Numbered from the stretch's first letter, positions 7,741 through 16,519 are shown. The stretch: 41,628 nucleotides of DNA from Desulfococcus sp041737845 (GCF_041737845.1 NZ_JBGSQX010000167.1:1-41628), one strand, 5' to 3'. Made by a program: numbers and translations. The notes: generated from the sequence alone by a model not told the origin.

Positions 7741-9275
7741 CCTTGATTCTCTCCTTCAGGTTTTTTGCCGGATTTTTCGCTGGATTCTCTATTGGCGGGC
7801 GACTTTCTTTTGTTCTCCGAATACTGCTCAGGTCTTGCGATCTTCTTTCCTTTAGACGGGTCAGCCTTCGGGGGCGCTGCATTGGGTTCCACCAGTTCCT
7901 CGTTTCTGGGCGTTTCCGCCAGCCCCGGTTGCGGCCATTCATTGGGCTCGGAGCGCTGCATATCGGAACTCCCTACAGATGAAGGCGCAGGTTGCGTTAG
8001 CGGCGGGCTCCCCGTCTCCCCGGGGGAGAATGGCGCCTGCGGAAAGGGGGGCGTTACCAGGAACCCCCCGTCGGTACCCCTGGGGGCGCTTTCCGGCGCT
8101 GCCTCGGGAGGCGGGGATGTTTCTGGCGTCTGTGTTCCGTCACCCACGGTCACGGGCAGCGCGGAGGATGAAGGTATCCTGTATGCAGGGGAGAATGTCG
8201 TGGGAATCGTGTCCTCGGGGCGGTTTCCTTTCTGGGAATCCCCAAAAAAAAGAATGTGCATCAACAACCCGATGAGAACCATTCCGGTCCCCATGAGGAG
8301 ATAAAAGACTTTCCGATCGAAACGGTCCGGAAAAAGAAGTTCTTCTTCCGATATCCCGATGGGGGAGGCATCGTTCTCCCGGGAAGATGACCCCGGTTCT
8401 CTCCCATCCTCTTCCTGAACCAGGAGCGGCCCCTCGGAAGGGATGGCAGCGCCGGGTTTGCCCCCCTCGGTAAACTGCAGCAAGGCGCTTGTGAGTTCTT
8501 CCGCGGATTGAAATCTGTCTTGAGGATTCTTGGCGAGGGATTTCAAGATGAGGTCGCAGAAAGCCCTCGGGAGCTCCGGAGTGATGGCCGCAGGGTCACG
8601 CGGAATCTCCTCCATGTGGGCTTTCATGACCTCGAATCTGGATTTGCCGTGAAAAGGCACCTGCCCGGTGAGCATCCGATACAGCGTGATGCCAAGGGAA
8701 TAAATGTCCGATGCGGCCTCGACGTTTTCCCCTCGGAGCTGCTCCGGAGACATGTACCATAGAGATTCCAGCCGCATCCCCGTCACGGAGATCCCTTTTT
8801 CACCGAAGACCTTGGCGATCCCGAAGTCCTTCACCTTGATGTTCCCGTCCCCGGTGATCAAGATGTCGCTGGGCTTCAAATGACGGTGATGGATTCCCCG
8901 CTTGTGCATGAAAGCTATGGCGTCCAGGATTTTCAACACGATCCGGAGGGCTTCGGACCGCTCCAGGAAACCCACCCGGGTGAGCCTTTTTTCCAGACTC
9001 TCGCCCTGAACATATTCCATCACAAGATAGATCCCCTTGCTGTCTTTCAGGTATTTCAGGACGTTGACAACATGGGGATGAAAGAGTCCAGCCTGTCGAT
9101 TGGCCTGGTTCAGAATTCGGTCTCGCGTTGCCGGGTTCGCGGACAACTCGGGCGAGAGCATCTTTATGGCAACCAGTTGCTCCGATTGGGAATGCAGTGC
9201 CCGGTAAACCATTCCGATATCGCCCCGGCCGAGCAGGTTGAGGACTTTGTATGGTCCGATTTGGTGACCAATCAT
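7722..9275 (-). CDS. Ser/Thr protein kinase-like protein with degenerate active site (probable pseudokinase)
   Basis: The 517-residue protein has a Hanks-type kinase domain at about residues 9-270. A proline- and serine-rich linker, one membrane segment ('VFYLLMGTGMVLIGLLMHIL') and a disordered proline-rich region follow. The glycine loop 'GRGDIGMVY', the ATP lysine K38 ('VAIK') and 'DFG' at 150-152 are kept. Three other key positions are changed. The alpha-C glutamate appears to be Gln57. The catalytic aspartate of HRD is His132 ('HHRHLKPSD'). The catalytic-loop asparagine is Asp137. ATP may still bind, but phosphotransfer is doubtful. The domain lies on the cytoplasmic side if topology follows PknB. 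The downstream lipoprotein gene overlaps its end. The fold is certain and loss of activity is inferred. Confidence 0.85.
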   Translation of the reverse strand: MIGHQIGPYKVLNLLGRGDIGMVYRALHSQSEQLVAIKMLSPELSANPATRDRILNQANRQAGLFHPHVVNVLKYLKDSKGIYLVMEYVQGESLEKRLTRVGFLERSEALRIVLKILDAIAFMHKRGIHHRHLKPSDILITGDGNIKVKDFGIAKVFGEKGISVTGMRLESLWYMSPEQLRGENVEAASDIYSLGITLYRMLTGQVPFHGKSRFEVMKAHMEEIPRDPAAITPELPRAFCDLILKSLAKNPQDRFQSAEELTSALLQFTEGGKPGAAIPSEGPLLVQEEDGREPGSSSRENDASPIGISEEELLFPDRFDRKVFYLLMGTGMVLIGLLMHILFFGDSQKGNRPEDTIPTTFSPAYRIPSSSALPVTVGDGTQTPETSPPPEAAPESAPRGTDGGFLVTPPFPQAPFSPGETGSPPLTQPAPSSVGSSDMQRSEPNEWPQPGLAETPRNEELVEPNAAPPKADPSKGKKIARPEQYSENKRKSPANRESSEKSGKKPEGENQGWRIIK

Positions 9276-9603
9276 GGTTCATCCTATCCTCTTTGATATT
9301 TGAACGAACGGTAACCACCTTTGTCGATGATTACAATGTCGTGGGAATCGAAAGAAGCCTTCTTGATTTGCCCTGGAGATACGGCAATTAAAATTCAATT
9401 TTTAATATTTTTTCAAGTTGTTATAAAAAAACAATATCAGTATGCGCGAAAAAAAGGAGTGGCGTAATCCATTCAGGCATAAGGATTCAGTTCTTACTTG
9501 CAGGGATATCTATGTTTGAGAAAGGGGCGAACACTCCTGTACGCACCCCCAACCACTTTGGAGTTGATCCTATACTATTGGATTCTGTCGGACAACAGAA
9601 AAG
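9276..9603. other. Intergenic stretch upstream of the kinase-like gene
   Basis: No gene is credible here. The segment 9385-9440 is markedly AT-rich, with runs of A and T, and probably holds the promoter of the kinase-like gene on the minus strand. Several overlapping -35/-10 readings are possible and I cannot choose among them. The rest shows nothing. Confidence 0.4.
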
Positions 9604-9631
9604 AAAAAGGCCTGATTTCTCAAGCCTTTTT
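9604..9631 (-). terminator. Rho-independent terminator of tRNA-Met
   Basis: AAAAAGGC at 9604-9611 pairs with GCCTTTTT at 9624-9631, extended inward by TGA/TCA across one mismatch, with a four-base loop. On the minus strand the hairpin is followed by a T-rich run, and it lies about 30 bases past the tRNA 3' end. Confidence 0.7.
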
Positions 9632-9662
9632 GGACAGTATCGGATGATGCTGGATTGGGTGA

Positions 9663-9739
9663 TGGTGGCGATGCAGGGACTTGAACCCCGGACACTGCGG
9701 ATATGAGCCGCATGCTCTAACCAGCTGAGCTACATCGCC
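9663..9739 (-). tRNA. tRNA-Met, anticodon CAT
   Basis: Read on the minus strand from 9739, the sequence folds as a 77-base tRNA with a seven-pair acceptor stem (GGCGATG with CATCGCC). It has a D arm with AGCTCAGCTGGTTAGAGC, an anticodon stem GCGG/CCGC around the loop CTCATAT, and a T arm containing GGTTCAAGTCC. The 3' CCA is encoded at 9665-9663. The anticodon is CAT. The acceptor stem is fully paired, which excludes initiator tRNA. I favour elongator methionine over lysidine-modified isoleucine tRNA because of the overall resemblance to GGC-starting elongator tRNAs; this choice is not certain. Confidence 0.9.
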
Positions 9740-9830
9740 ATTTGGACGGACCTGAAAAAACCTTGCATGCTGCTTCCGTGACGGCCATCCCCCCTGATGT
9801 CCACCGGGTTCAGCCCCAAAAGCGTTGATT

Positions 9831-9859
9831 CAGATAGCAGGCTTGCCGCATAAAGTCAA
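9831..9859 (-). promoter_or_regulatory. Candidate sigma-70 promoter for tRNA-Met
   Basis: On the minus strand TTGACT (9859-9854) and TATCTG (9836-9831) are separated by 17 bases. The pair lies between the stop of the acidic DUF3426 gene and the tRNA, whose 5' end is about 92 bases from the -10 box. Confidence 0.5.
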
Positions 9860-9873
9860 GCTGAATTTCCCTG

Positions 9874-12800
9874 CTATCCCCCGGAAGGCACGGATCCTTT
9901 CACCGCCACGTCAAACGCCTCCAGTGTGCCCGGGAGATGATCAAAAACGATCATGTAGGAGAGCACTTTTCCCGAAGGGACATTGACATTGCTGCTGTTT
10001 TTTCCGGCCTTGTTTCGGAGGAGATCCTTGATCCGATCGGACGGCAGCGTGGTCAGTTCCTGGTCCGTCAGGTTGTTGCCGCAGTATACGCTTTCTTTAC
10101 CGGCGGCTTTTTTCCCCGGCGAGAACAGCCTGCCCACCACCTCGATGTGGCTTTGGGGCGACGGGAAGTCGTTTCTAACCTTTCCGGTGATGACAAACAG
10201 CGTCCCCACGACCTTGTTTTCCACAAAGCGGTTTTTGATCGTGTTTTCCAGGGCCACAATCTCGCCGGCATGGTTCGGTGCCGCGACATGTTCTTTCAAA
10301 AACGGAATGTTATGAAGGATATTTCTCGCGTTGAAGCCTTCAAAGAGCCCGAAGGAATATGCCCCGAACAGAAGAGCGCCTATGAGCGCCAGCACCAGAA
10401 TCAACACAGACAATCCGATTCGTCTCCGTCCCCCGGGCTCGCCGGCCGCGATCAAGCTGCCGCGGTTCTCAGCATGGGCCGCGACTTTTTGAGGCTTTTT
10501 ATCCTCAGGCGGATTCTCATTCAGTTCCTCAAACTCATTCGTTGGAATACCCATGTCAAATGCATCTATGAAATCCTCATCCCGATGCCCCATCTCCTGA
10601 GCTCTCAGATCACGATCGGATGAAAGCAGGATCTCCTCAACCACCTCGAAACTTTCCGGCTCATCCTGGAAAGTCGATTTCACATCCGGATCGGACCCGC
10701 CGGCCACCCCGGCGTGTACCGCCGCTGGCTCGGTTTCCAGCGCATCCGGGGCTTCCTCGAATCTTTCCAATTCCATATTGAACAAGAATTCTTCATCGGA
10801 TTCCGAATCACCATCGATGGCCTTCAGCATTTCATCTACTTCTGATGCACGGGCGTCGGCATGGCCTGCGCCGGCATCATCCCGCTCCAGCTCAAGGGAA
10901 ACCTTCTTTTCTGCGACCGGGGCTTTTTCGAGATCGCGCCGGGGTGCATCATCAGCCTTTTCCGAAACCGCGGCATCCTCCCCGGACTCTTCCTGATCCA
11001 GTTCCAAGGAAAAATCCTCTTGCTCATCCGAAGCGGCCTTCCCTGCTTCGGAAATGCTTTCCAACTCAGTTTCCAGGTCCAGCTCGAGGGAGAACTCTTC
11101 ATCCCGGCCCCCGGCAGGAGCCGCCGCATCGGCAACCGGCCCCGGCGACAGGTCCAGATCGAACTCCGGAACCCCGCCGTCCCGGTCCGGAAGGGGCGCT
11201 TCTTCCGCCCCGTCGTCCAGATCCAGGTCCAGCTCAAGGGAGAACTCTTCATCCCGGAGGGCGGCAGGGGCCGCCATCTCCTGCGGGCTCTCCTCATCCA
11301 GGTCGAACACCAGCGCAACGGAATCGTCTTCCGCGGCGGCGTCTTCTTCCGCAGCCGCCGCCCTGTCTTCGCCGAGATCGAGGTCCAGCAGCAGATCGTC
11401 ATCATCCAGGACCAGTTCCACGTCCTCGGATGCCGCCATCGGGTCCGGATCACGATTCAGACCGCCATCGGCCACGACCGTTGCCAGCCCATGCTCGTCC
11501 TCCTCGAGATCGAGATCCAGGTCCTCCAGAAGCCCCTCGTCATCCGGAACCGTTTCCATGACCGGATCACGCTTCAGCAGGGGGGCACCGTGCGCCATCG
11601 CGACCGTTGCCGGCCGCTCCTCGTCCTCCTCGAAATCCAGGTCCAGGTCCAGATCCAGAAAAAGGTTCTCATCCGTCTCCAGGACCGCATCCCTCGGGGC
11701 CCCTCCCGGAGCCGGGGCCACGGCCTCTGCCCTGCTGCCTTCCGCAGCCGCTGCCGGTCGATGCTCGTCCACATCGAAATCGAAATCCAGATCCAAAAGA
11801 AGGTTCTCATCCAGGCCCAGGCCGACATCCTCTGAAGGGGTCGCCCCGCCGTCATCATCCGCACCCAGATCGAATTCAAGGAAGTCCTCCTGGTTGTTCA
11901 GGCCCCCCCTTGCATCCAACTCTTTTTTCAGGCTTTGAATATCCAGCGGCAGGTTTTCGGGATCTTCCCCATCGACAAAAAAGTCGTCGTCTTCAATTTG
12001 CATCAGGCCCACATCTTCCGGGAATTGTTTGCTGCGGAACACGCCGCTTTTCTGGCGATGATCCATGTCAAGGAAAAGATCCAGCAGACCGTCCTTGCCC
12101 GCGGCGCCGAACCGGCCGTCCATTTCTGCCGATGCCGGGGCGGGCTCCTCCGAAAAGGAACCGGCGCCCGCCCCCGGCGCCGCCGCTTTTGACACGGCGT
12201 CGACAGGCCTTTTTTCGCTGGCGGGTCGGAATCTTTCGGATCGGCCATCCAGATCCAGGTCGAGGACGATGGTTTCGTCGTCGGAAACGGCGGAAAATTC
12301 CTCATCCAGATCCAGCGTGAACGGTTCCATCCCATCAAGGGCATCGGTGTCTTCCGCACCGTCGATACGCCTGATCGCATCGGCATCCAACCCCAATCCT
12401 TCCAGGTCGAAATCGAGAAAGAGGTTTCCGTCAGTGGCGGGTCCGCCGCCGGGGGTGCGGCTGGACCCACCCGCGGAAGCATCATTCCCTGTGTTGAAAT
12501 CGATATCGTCGATGCCAAGCACCTCTGTTTTTTCATTGAACATGTCGCCGGCTCCCGATTTTTCTTCTTCATCCGCCAGAAAATCAAACGGGTCGTCCGT
12601 GTCGAGGAGACCGCCGGAAACCGTCTTCGGTTGAATGGGATCCATCCGATCTGGGGCCGCTCCGGCGGGATCGGAATGCTTTTTTTTCCCGTCGCTGTGA
12701 TGGGGAGGATTGGCTTTCACGCTTTCGGACACATTTTTTTTCTTCCGTTTTTTTCCAGGCATGTCGGTTCGCAGAAAATCCCTTTTTTCTTTGGCGGTTT

Positions 12801-12978
12801 TTGGGGAAGGCATATCGGACCCCGCTTTGGCGGGGGTATCGACATTTTTTTCGACTGTCGGAATGACGACATCCAGAATCGCATTGCAGTGGGTGCAGCA
12901 GATTGTTGAAGTCTTGAGTTGCCCGGGATCTTCACCCAGTTCGATCTGGGTATCGCATTTATCGCAGGTAATTTTCAT
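9874..12978 (-). CDS. Large acidic zinc-ribbon protein with C-terminal DUF3426-like domain
   Basis: The 1034-residue protein starts with an MJ0042-type zinc ribbon ('ITCDKCDTQIEL' and 'ICCTHCNAILDV': two CxxC pairs within residues 1-32). A basic linker and about 750 residues of very acidic low-complexity sequence follow. In that part, units such as 'EEFSLELDLDLDD' and 'ENLFLDLDLDLDF' recur many times. A single membrane segment ('IGLSVLILVLALIGALLFGAY') near residue 860 is followed by a beta-rich end resembling DUF3426, with two cysteines. The likely topology is a cytoplasmic acidic part and a periplasmic end. Related zinc-ribbon/DUF3426 proteins occur in Deltaproteobacteria with unknown function. 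The gene starts 18 bases after hpt with GGGGAGGG before the ATG, so the two are probably cotranscribed. Confidence 0.8.
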   Translation of the reverse strand: MKITCDKCDTQIELGEDPGQLKTSTICCTHCNAILDVVIPTVEKNVDTPAKAGSDMPSPKTAKEKRDFLRTDMPGKKRKKKNVSESVKANPPHHSDGKKKHSDPAGAAPDRMDPIQPKTVSGGLLDTDDPFDFLADEEEKSGAGDMFNEKTEVLGIDDIDFNTGNDASAGGSSRTPGGGPATDGNLFLDFDLEGLGLDADAIRRIDGAEDTDALDGMEPFTLDLDEEFSAVSDDETIVLDLDLDGRSERFRPASEKRPVDAVSKAAAPGAGAGSFSEEPAPASAEMDGRFGAAGKDGLLDLFLDMDHRQKSGVFRSKQFPEDVGLMQIEDDDFFVDGEDPENLPLDIQSLKKELDARGGLNNQEDFLEFDLGADDDGGATPSEDVGLGLDENLLLDLDFDFDVDEHRPAAAAEGSRAEAVAPAPGGAPRDAVLETDENLFLDLDLDLDFEEDEERPATVAMAHGAPLLKRDPVMETVPDDEGLLEDLDLDLEEDEHGLATVVADGGLNRDPDPMAASEDVELVLDDDDLLLDLDLGEDRAAAAEEDAAAEDDSVALVFDLDEESPQEMAAPAALRDEEFSLELDLDLDDGAEEAPLPDRDGGVPEFDLDLSPGPVADAAAPAGGRDEEFSLELDLETELESISEAGKAASDEQEDFSLELDQEESGEDAAVSEKADDAPRRDLEKAPVAEKKVSLELERDDAGAGHADARASEVDEMLKAIDGDSESDEEFLFNMELERFEEAPDALETEPAAVHAGVAGGSDPDVKSTFQDEPESFEVVEEILLSSDRDLRAQEMGHRDEDFIDAFDMGIPTNEFEELNENPPEDKKPQKVAAHAENRGSLIAAGEPGGRRRIGLSVLILVLALIGALLFGAYSFGLFEGFNARNILHNIPFLKEHVAAPNHAGEIVALENTIKNRFVENKVVGTLFVITGKVRNDFPSPQSHIEVVGRLFSPGKKAAGKESVYCGNNLTDQELTTLPSDRIKDLLRNKAGKNSSNVNVPSGKVLSYMIVFDHLPGTLEAFDVAVKGSVPSGG

Positions 12979-12996
12979 ACCCTCCCCCCTCGGCGT

Positions 12997-13515
12997 TTAT
13001 AATTGTAAATGGAAAATTCCCGGCAGCTCCCTGAAATTTTCAGCGTAATCGAGCCCGTATCCCACGAGAAATCCGGCATTCGCCACGTAGCAGGCATAAT
13101 CTACGCAGACATCGGTTTTCCGGCGTTCGCGCTTGTCGATCAACGCACATATCTTGACGGTCTTTACACCAAGGCTCCTGATGTGCCGGACGAGATAGGA
13201 AAGTGTCAGTCCCGTATCAACGATATCCTCGACGATCAGAACGTGTTTCCCTCGGATATCAAGACCGACATCCTTTATCAGCTCGATATTGCCGGAAGAA
13301 GAGATATTGGCGCCATAACTCGACGCCTGGACGAAATCGATGGTGACGGGAACCGTCAGGTGCCGGCACAGGTCCGATAAAAAAATGAAAGCGCCTTTCA
13401 GCACGCCGATGAGAGCAAGTTCCTGATCCTTGTAATCATCGGATATGCTCCGGGCGACGCCGGCGACGAGCTTTTCGATCTCTTCCCGGGTCAGAACGGG
13501 GATGAACTCAGGCAT
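12997..13515 (-). CDS. hpt: Hypoxanthine phosphoribosyltransferase
   Basis: The 172-residue protein is a type I phosphoribosyltransferase. The PRPP-binding motif 'VLIVEDIVDTGLTL' lies at about 92-105, preceded by the flexible-loop region 'VQASSYGANISSSGNIEL' and the early 'LIGVLKGAFIFLSDL'. The end 'GFLVGYGLDYAENFRELPGI' is characteristic of Hpt. The enzyme converts hypoxanthine (and usually guanine) plus PRPP to IMP or GMP in purine salvage. Length and all motifs are normal. It has a candidate promoter at 13666-13695 and is followed closely by the acidic zinc-ribbon gene. Confidence 0.95.
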   Translation of the reverse strand: MPEFIPVLTREEIEKLVAGVARSISDDYKDQELALIGVLKGAFIFLSDLCRHLTVPVTIDFVQASSYGANISSSGNIELIKDVGLDIRGKHVLIVEDIVDTGLTLSYLVRHIRSLGVKTVKICALIDKRERRKTDVCVDYACYVANAGFLVGYGLDYAENFRELPGIFHLQL

Positions 13516-13665
13516 GATCTCTATTATCGCAGTGTTTCATTAGGTTGTTTAGGGCGGCGATTTCCGGCCAGCAGGATTGGGGTTCCCCGATCCGCTGTGA
13601 TTACGAACACCGCCATTTTGCCATCAAAACAGGAGCAATCTTTTGATCCAAATTCTGCCGATCTG

Positions 13666-13695
13666 AAAATAACTTATAGCATAGGTGTTTGTCAA
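13666..13695 (-). promoter_or_regulatory. Candidate promoter upstream of hpt
   Basis: On the minus strand a perfect TTGACA (13695-13690) is followed after 18 bases by TATTTT (13671-13666). The hpt ATG is about 150 bases further on. The -10 match is only four of six. Confidence 0.35.
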
Positions 13696-13709
13696 TCTTT
13701 TTGCTGTCA

Positions 13710-14609
13710 TCATAAACCTGTCTCCCTCAGCTTTTCCACCAATTCCCTCTGGATGGGCGACAGGTCTGCAGGCATCTCCGTCTGGACGGTGACATACAGA
13801 TCTCCCCGTTTGCCGCTTTTCATGGATGGAAGCCCCATTTCGGCCAGCCGCATCCTTGTCTTGTGACGGGTCCCCGGGGGGATCTTCAGGCTGAGCTCCC
13901 GGCCTTCCAGCGTGGGAACCGATATGGTGGTGCCCAGGATCGCATCCGTCAGCTTGATCTCCCTGACGACATGAAGGTCATGGCCCTCACTCGAAAAAAC
14001 AGGGTCTTCGACAACCCTGGAACGGATATAGAGGTCGCCGGGAGGCCCGCCGTAAGGGCTGGGTTCGCCTTTTCCCGGAATCCGGAGCTTCTTGCCCGTG
14101 ATCATCCCCTTGGGGATCTGCACGGTGAGCTGCTCGCTTCGTCCGCCGTGCTGGAAGCTTACGCTCCTGCTCGCTCCGGATGCCACGTCGCGCAGGGTCA
14201 GCGGCAGTTCATAGACCAGGTCCGCCCCCCTGGGCGCCGGTTGCTGTCCGCCGCCCCCGAAGGAGAAACGCTTGCCGCCCCCCCGGCCGCCCGTGAAGGA
14301 AAACCCCCTGCCGCCGAATCCAAGGTCCTCGAAGATGCTTGAAAAATCAAACCCCCTGAAGATGTCCTCCTGGGAAAAGCGCTGATGAAAATCGGTGGAG
14401 CCATAGGTGTCGTACTGCTTTCTCTTTTCCTTGTCGCTGAGGACGGCATAGGCCTCGCTGATCTTCTTGAACCTTTCTTCCGCCGCCTTATCATCCTTGG
14501 CATGGTCCGGATGATATTTCATCGCCAGCTTCCGGTAAGCCTTCTTGATTTCATCCTCCGAGGCGGTTCGATTCACCCCCAGTTCCTCGTAATAGTCCTT
14601 CTCGGCCAT
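13710..14609 (-). CDS. DnaJ-like co-chaperone without zinc finger (CbpA/DnaJ class II type)
   Basis: The 299-residue protein has an N-terminal J domain (residues 4-70) with the essential HPD in 'KYHPDHAK'. A glycine- and phenylalanine-rich linker follows at about 85-125, then two beta domains of the DnaJ C-terminal type ('VQIPKGMITGKKLRIPGKGEP', 'LKIPPGTRHKTRMRLAEMG'). The CxxCxGxG zinc-finger repeats of true DnaJ are absent, so this is a CbpA-type J protein. It would stimulate a DnaK ATPase and present unfolded clients in the cytoplasm. The start has a strong site (AGGGGGTGA), and a short inverted repeat at 14624-14639 precedes it. No dnaK or grpE is in the window. Confidence 0.9.
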   Translation of the reverse strand: MAEKDYYEELGVNRTASEDEIKKAYRKLAMKYHPDHAKDDKAAEERFKKISEAYAVLSDKEKRKQYDTYGSTDFHQRFSQEDIFRGFDFSSIFEDLGFGGRGFSFTGGRGGGKRFSFGGGGQQPAPRGADLVYELPLTLRDVASGASRSVSFQHGGRSEQLTVQIPKGMITGKKLRIPGKGEPSPYGGPPGDLYIRSRVVEDPVFSSEGHDLHVVREIKLTDAILGTTISVPTLEGRELSLKIPPGTRHKTRMRLAEMGLPSMKSGKRGDLYVTVQTEMPADLSPIQRELVEKLRETGL

Positions 14610-14623
14610 TTGGCATCACCCCC

Positions 14624-14639
14624 TGTCAAACGATTGACA
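14624..14639. promoter_or_regulatory. Short inverted repeat before the dnaJ-like gene
   Basis: TGTCAA (14624-14629) and TTGACA (14634-14639) form a perfect six-base inverted repeat with a four-base spacer, ending about ten bases from the ribosome-binding site of the dnaJ-like gene. It could be an operator or a small mRNA hairpin. It is too short to be sure of, and it is not the CIRCE element. Confidence 0.25.
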
Positions 14640-14749
14640 ACGCATCATGGATTACGCTGTAAAATTAAGTGAAAAAGCCACTGAGTCAAGGTGACCCAAT
14701 CCGGGTATACCGGAACATCGGGGAACCCCCGTACGGCAGTCCGAGGCCT

Positions 14750-15544
14750 TCAGATCCGGAGGCGCTCCAATCGAAGCCGCTCGCGCTCGTCGAAAAGACG
14801 GCGGGCGCCCAGCGTCACCGCCAGGATCGTACCGAAGCCCGTGCTGCCGGCGATCAGAAACATGATCAGGATCTGGTATTTGACCGCTTCGACCGGGAGG
14901 GTTCCCGACAGGATCTGCCCCGTCATCATCCCCGGCAGACTGACCAGACCGACGACGCTCATGGAATTGATGATCGGGATCAATCCGCTGCGGATGCTCT
15001 CCCGCCGGATCGACTCGATGGCCTCGGACCATTTATACCCTAAAATCAGTCGGGCCTCGATGACCGTTCGCTGGTCCCAGGCCGTCGCGGTCAGGCGGTC
15101 GAGCCCAACGGCGATGCCGCTCATGGCGTTCCCGAGAATCATGCCCAGGAGGGGGATGGCATACTGGGGATGATACCAGGGCCGGATGTCGATCACGACC
15201 GTCAGGGCCAGAATCGTAACAGAAAACGAGGAAACGGACATGGACAGGGTGCCTATCCCGATGCCCCATGCGCCGGTAAACCGCCGTTTCTGCCGCCGCA
15301 TGATTTCAACCCCCGCCACGCCCACCATGACCGCCGCGACCGCCCCAAGGCCCGCAGGATGAATGTGATCGAACAGGGCCTTCAGGACCATGCCGACCAG
15401 GGAAAGCTGCAGGACTGTCCGGCTGCCGGCAACGAGGAGCTGCCGGGCCAGGTGAAGCCTCATGGGGATTGAAAGGAAGGCAAGGCCGATCACCAGCAGC
15501 GCCGCCGCCGAGAGGTCAAGGGGGGAGAGGGATATCACGTGCAT
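14750..15544 (-). CDS. fetB: FetB-type iron-export ABC transporter permease
   Basis: The 264-residue protein is a polytopic membrane protein of the UPF0014/FetB family with about six or seven hydrophobic segments. The conserved core is 'YAIPLLGMILGNAMSGIAVGLDRL', followed by 'GLIPIINSMSVVGLVSLPGMMTGQILSG', a signature of the family. In E. coli FetAB exports iron and improves resistance to oxidative stress. The C-terminus is basic and rich in arginine. The gene follows fetA by 24 bases on the same strand, making a complete two-gene transporter. The family call is firm; iron as substrate is carried over from the E. coli system. Confidence 0.9.
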   Translation of the reverse strand: MHVISLSPLDLSAAALLVIGLAFLSIPMRLHLARQLLVAGSRTVLQLSLVGMVLKALFDHIHPAGLGAVAAVMVGVAGVEIMRRQKRRFTGAWGIGIGTLSMSVSSFSVTILALTVVIDIRPWYHPQYAIPLLGMILGNAMSGIAVGLDRLTATAWDQRTVIEARLILGYKWSEAIESIRRESIRSGLIPIINSMSVVGLVSLPGMMTGQILSGTLPVEAVKYQILIMFLIAGSTGFGTILAVTLGARRLFDERERLRLERLRI

Positions 15545-15568
15545 GATTCGTCCATCCTTGCCTTTCCG

Positions 15569-16165
15569 TCAATCCAATTGAATCAGGCCGCCGCCCTGAA
15601 ACGCGAACCGGCCCGCGGCCACCCTGCGGATCTGGTCCGGATTATGGCTGACCCACAGGACGGGGGCCTCGTGAACCAGCCGATAGGACGCCACCAGGGC
15701 CTCCACCCGTTCCGTGTTTTCATCGTCCAGGTTCGCAGTCGGTTCATCCAGAAGAAGGGCTTCCGGGCGTCCCGCAAGAAGCCTGAGGAGGGAGAGGCGC
15801 TGCCGCTCCCCGCTGGAAAGACGCGAAATATCCCATGACAGCACATCCGGATCCAATCCAAGGTGCATGAAGCCCGCAGCATCGACATCCGAAAAATGAT
15901 CGCCCACCGTCTCCCCCCACCAGGCGCCCTCGGCCGGGAGAAACCCGACCTTTTTCCGCCATGCGTGGGCCGGCAGGGTCCGGGCGCCGACGCCGTTCAG
16001 GACAATCTCGCCCGTATGGGGAATCAAGTCCGCCATGGCACGGAGCATCTGGGTTTTTCCGGATCCGGACGGCCCGGAGAGGCCGACGCATCGGCCCGGG
16101 CCGACCGCGAGGGAAAAGGGGCCTTTTCCATGAAAACAGAGATTGTCCACAACGAGTCCATTCAT
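15569..16165 (-). CDS. fetA: FetA-type iron-export ABC transporter ATP-binding protein
   Basis: The 198-residue ATPase has a Walker A 'GPSGSGKT' near residue 33, the signature 'LSSGERQRLSLLR' near 115, Walker B 'ALLLDEPTANLD' and a switch histidine in 'LWVSHNPDQI'. It is short, like FetA, and pairs with the FetB permease encoded immediately downstream. ATG 16165 is preferred to an in-frame GTG nine bases earlier because AGGTGA lies at the right distance from it. It follows the HNH nuclease gene by 36 bases. Confidence 0.88.
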   Translation of the reverse strand: MNGLVVDNLCFHGKGPFSLAVGPGRCVGLSGPSGSGKTQMLRAMADLIPHTGEIVLNGVGARTLPAHAWRKKVGFLPAEGAWWGETVGDHFSDVDAAGFMHLGLDPDVLSWDISRLSSGERQRLSLLRLLAGRPEALLLDEPTANLDDENTERVEALVASYRLVHEAPVLWVSHNPDQIRRVAAGRFAFQGGGLIQLD

Positions 16166-16201
16166 CTCCGTCACCTGAGACCCGAGAGGGCCAAGAACCG
16201 G

Positions 16202-16519
16202 TCAGTCCGTGCGAAACGACGCCAGATAGGCATCCCATTCCATGGGCAGCAGCTGCTTTTTCCGGTTGTTGCATTCCTTGCACGAAGGGACGACATTGCC
16301 TTTGGTGCTTTTTCCGCCCCGGCTGATCGGGACGATGTGATCCATGGTCACGGATTTCGGCGCGACGGCGATGCCGCAGTAATGGCATCGACCCCTGGCG
16401 CACTGCCGCTTCCACCACTGGGAAGCCCGCAGATCCCGGGCCTTCTCCCGCTCCCTGCGGATCTCGGATTCGTCGATGTGGCCTCCGAAGGGTTCGATCT
16501 CTTTTATTTGTTTAGGCAT
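16202..16519 (-). CDS. Small HNH endonuclease-family protein
   Basis: The 105-residue protein contains an HNH module with two CxxC zinc knuckles. 'CHYCGIAV' is followed by the catalytic block 'VTMDHIVPISRGGKSTKGNVV' (His of DHI, Asn of GN) and then 'PSCKECNNRK'. This is the McrA-like HNH arrangement. Many small proteins of this type in environmental bacteria have no known target. ATG 16519 begins 38 bases after the era stop; the frame is open much further upstream through era, but that part is read out of frame and is not coding. It sits between era and fetA with no restriction or modification partner visible. Confidence 0.8.
   Translation of the reverse strand: MPKQIKEIEPFGGHIDESEIRREREKARDLRASQWWKRQCARGRCHYCGIAVAPKSVTMDHIVPISRGGKSTKGNVVPSCKECNNRKKQLLPMEWDAYLASFRTD

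Noticed and set aside
9512..9706. 64-codon frame on the plus strand
   Set aside because: It spans the tRNA-Met gene and its terminator on the opposite strand.
9663..9739. tRNA-Ile2 (lysidine-modified CAT anticodon)
   Set aside because: The body resembles elongator tRNA-Met more closely; it was not excluded experimentally, only judged less likely.
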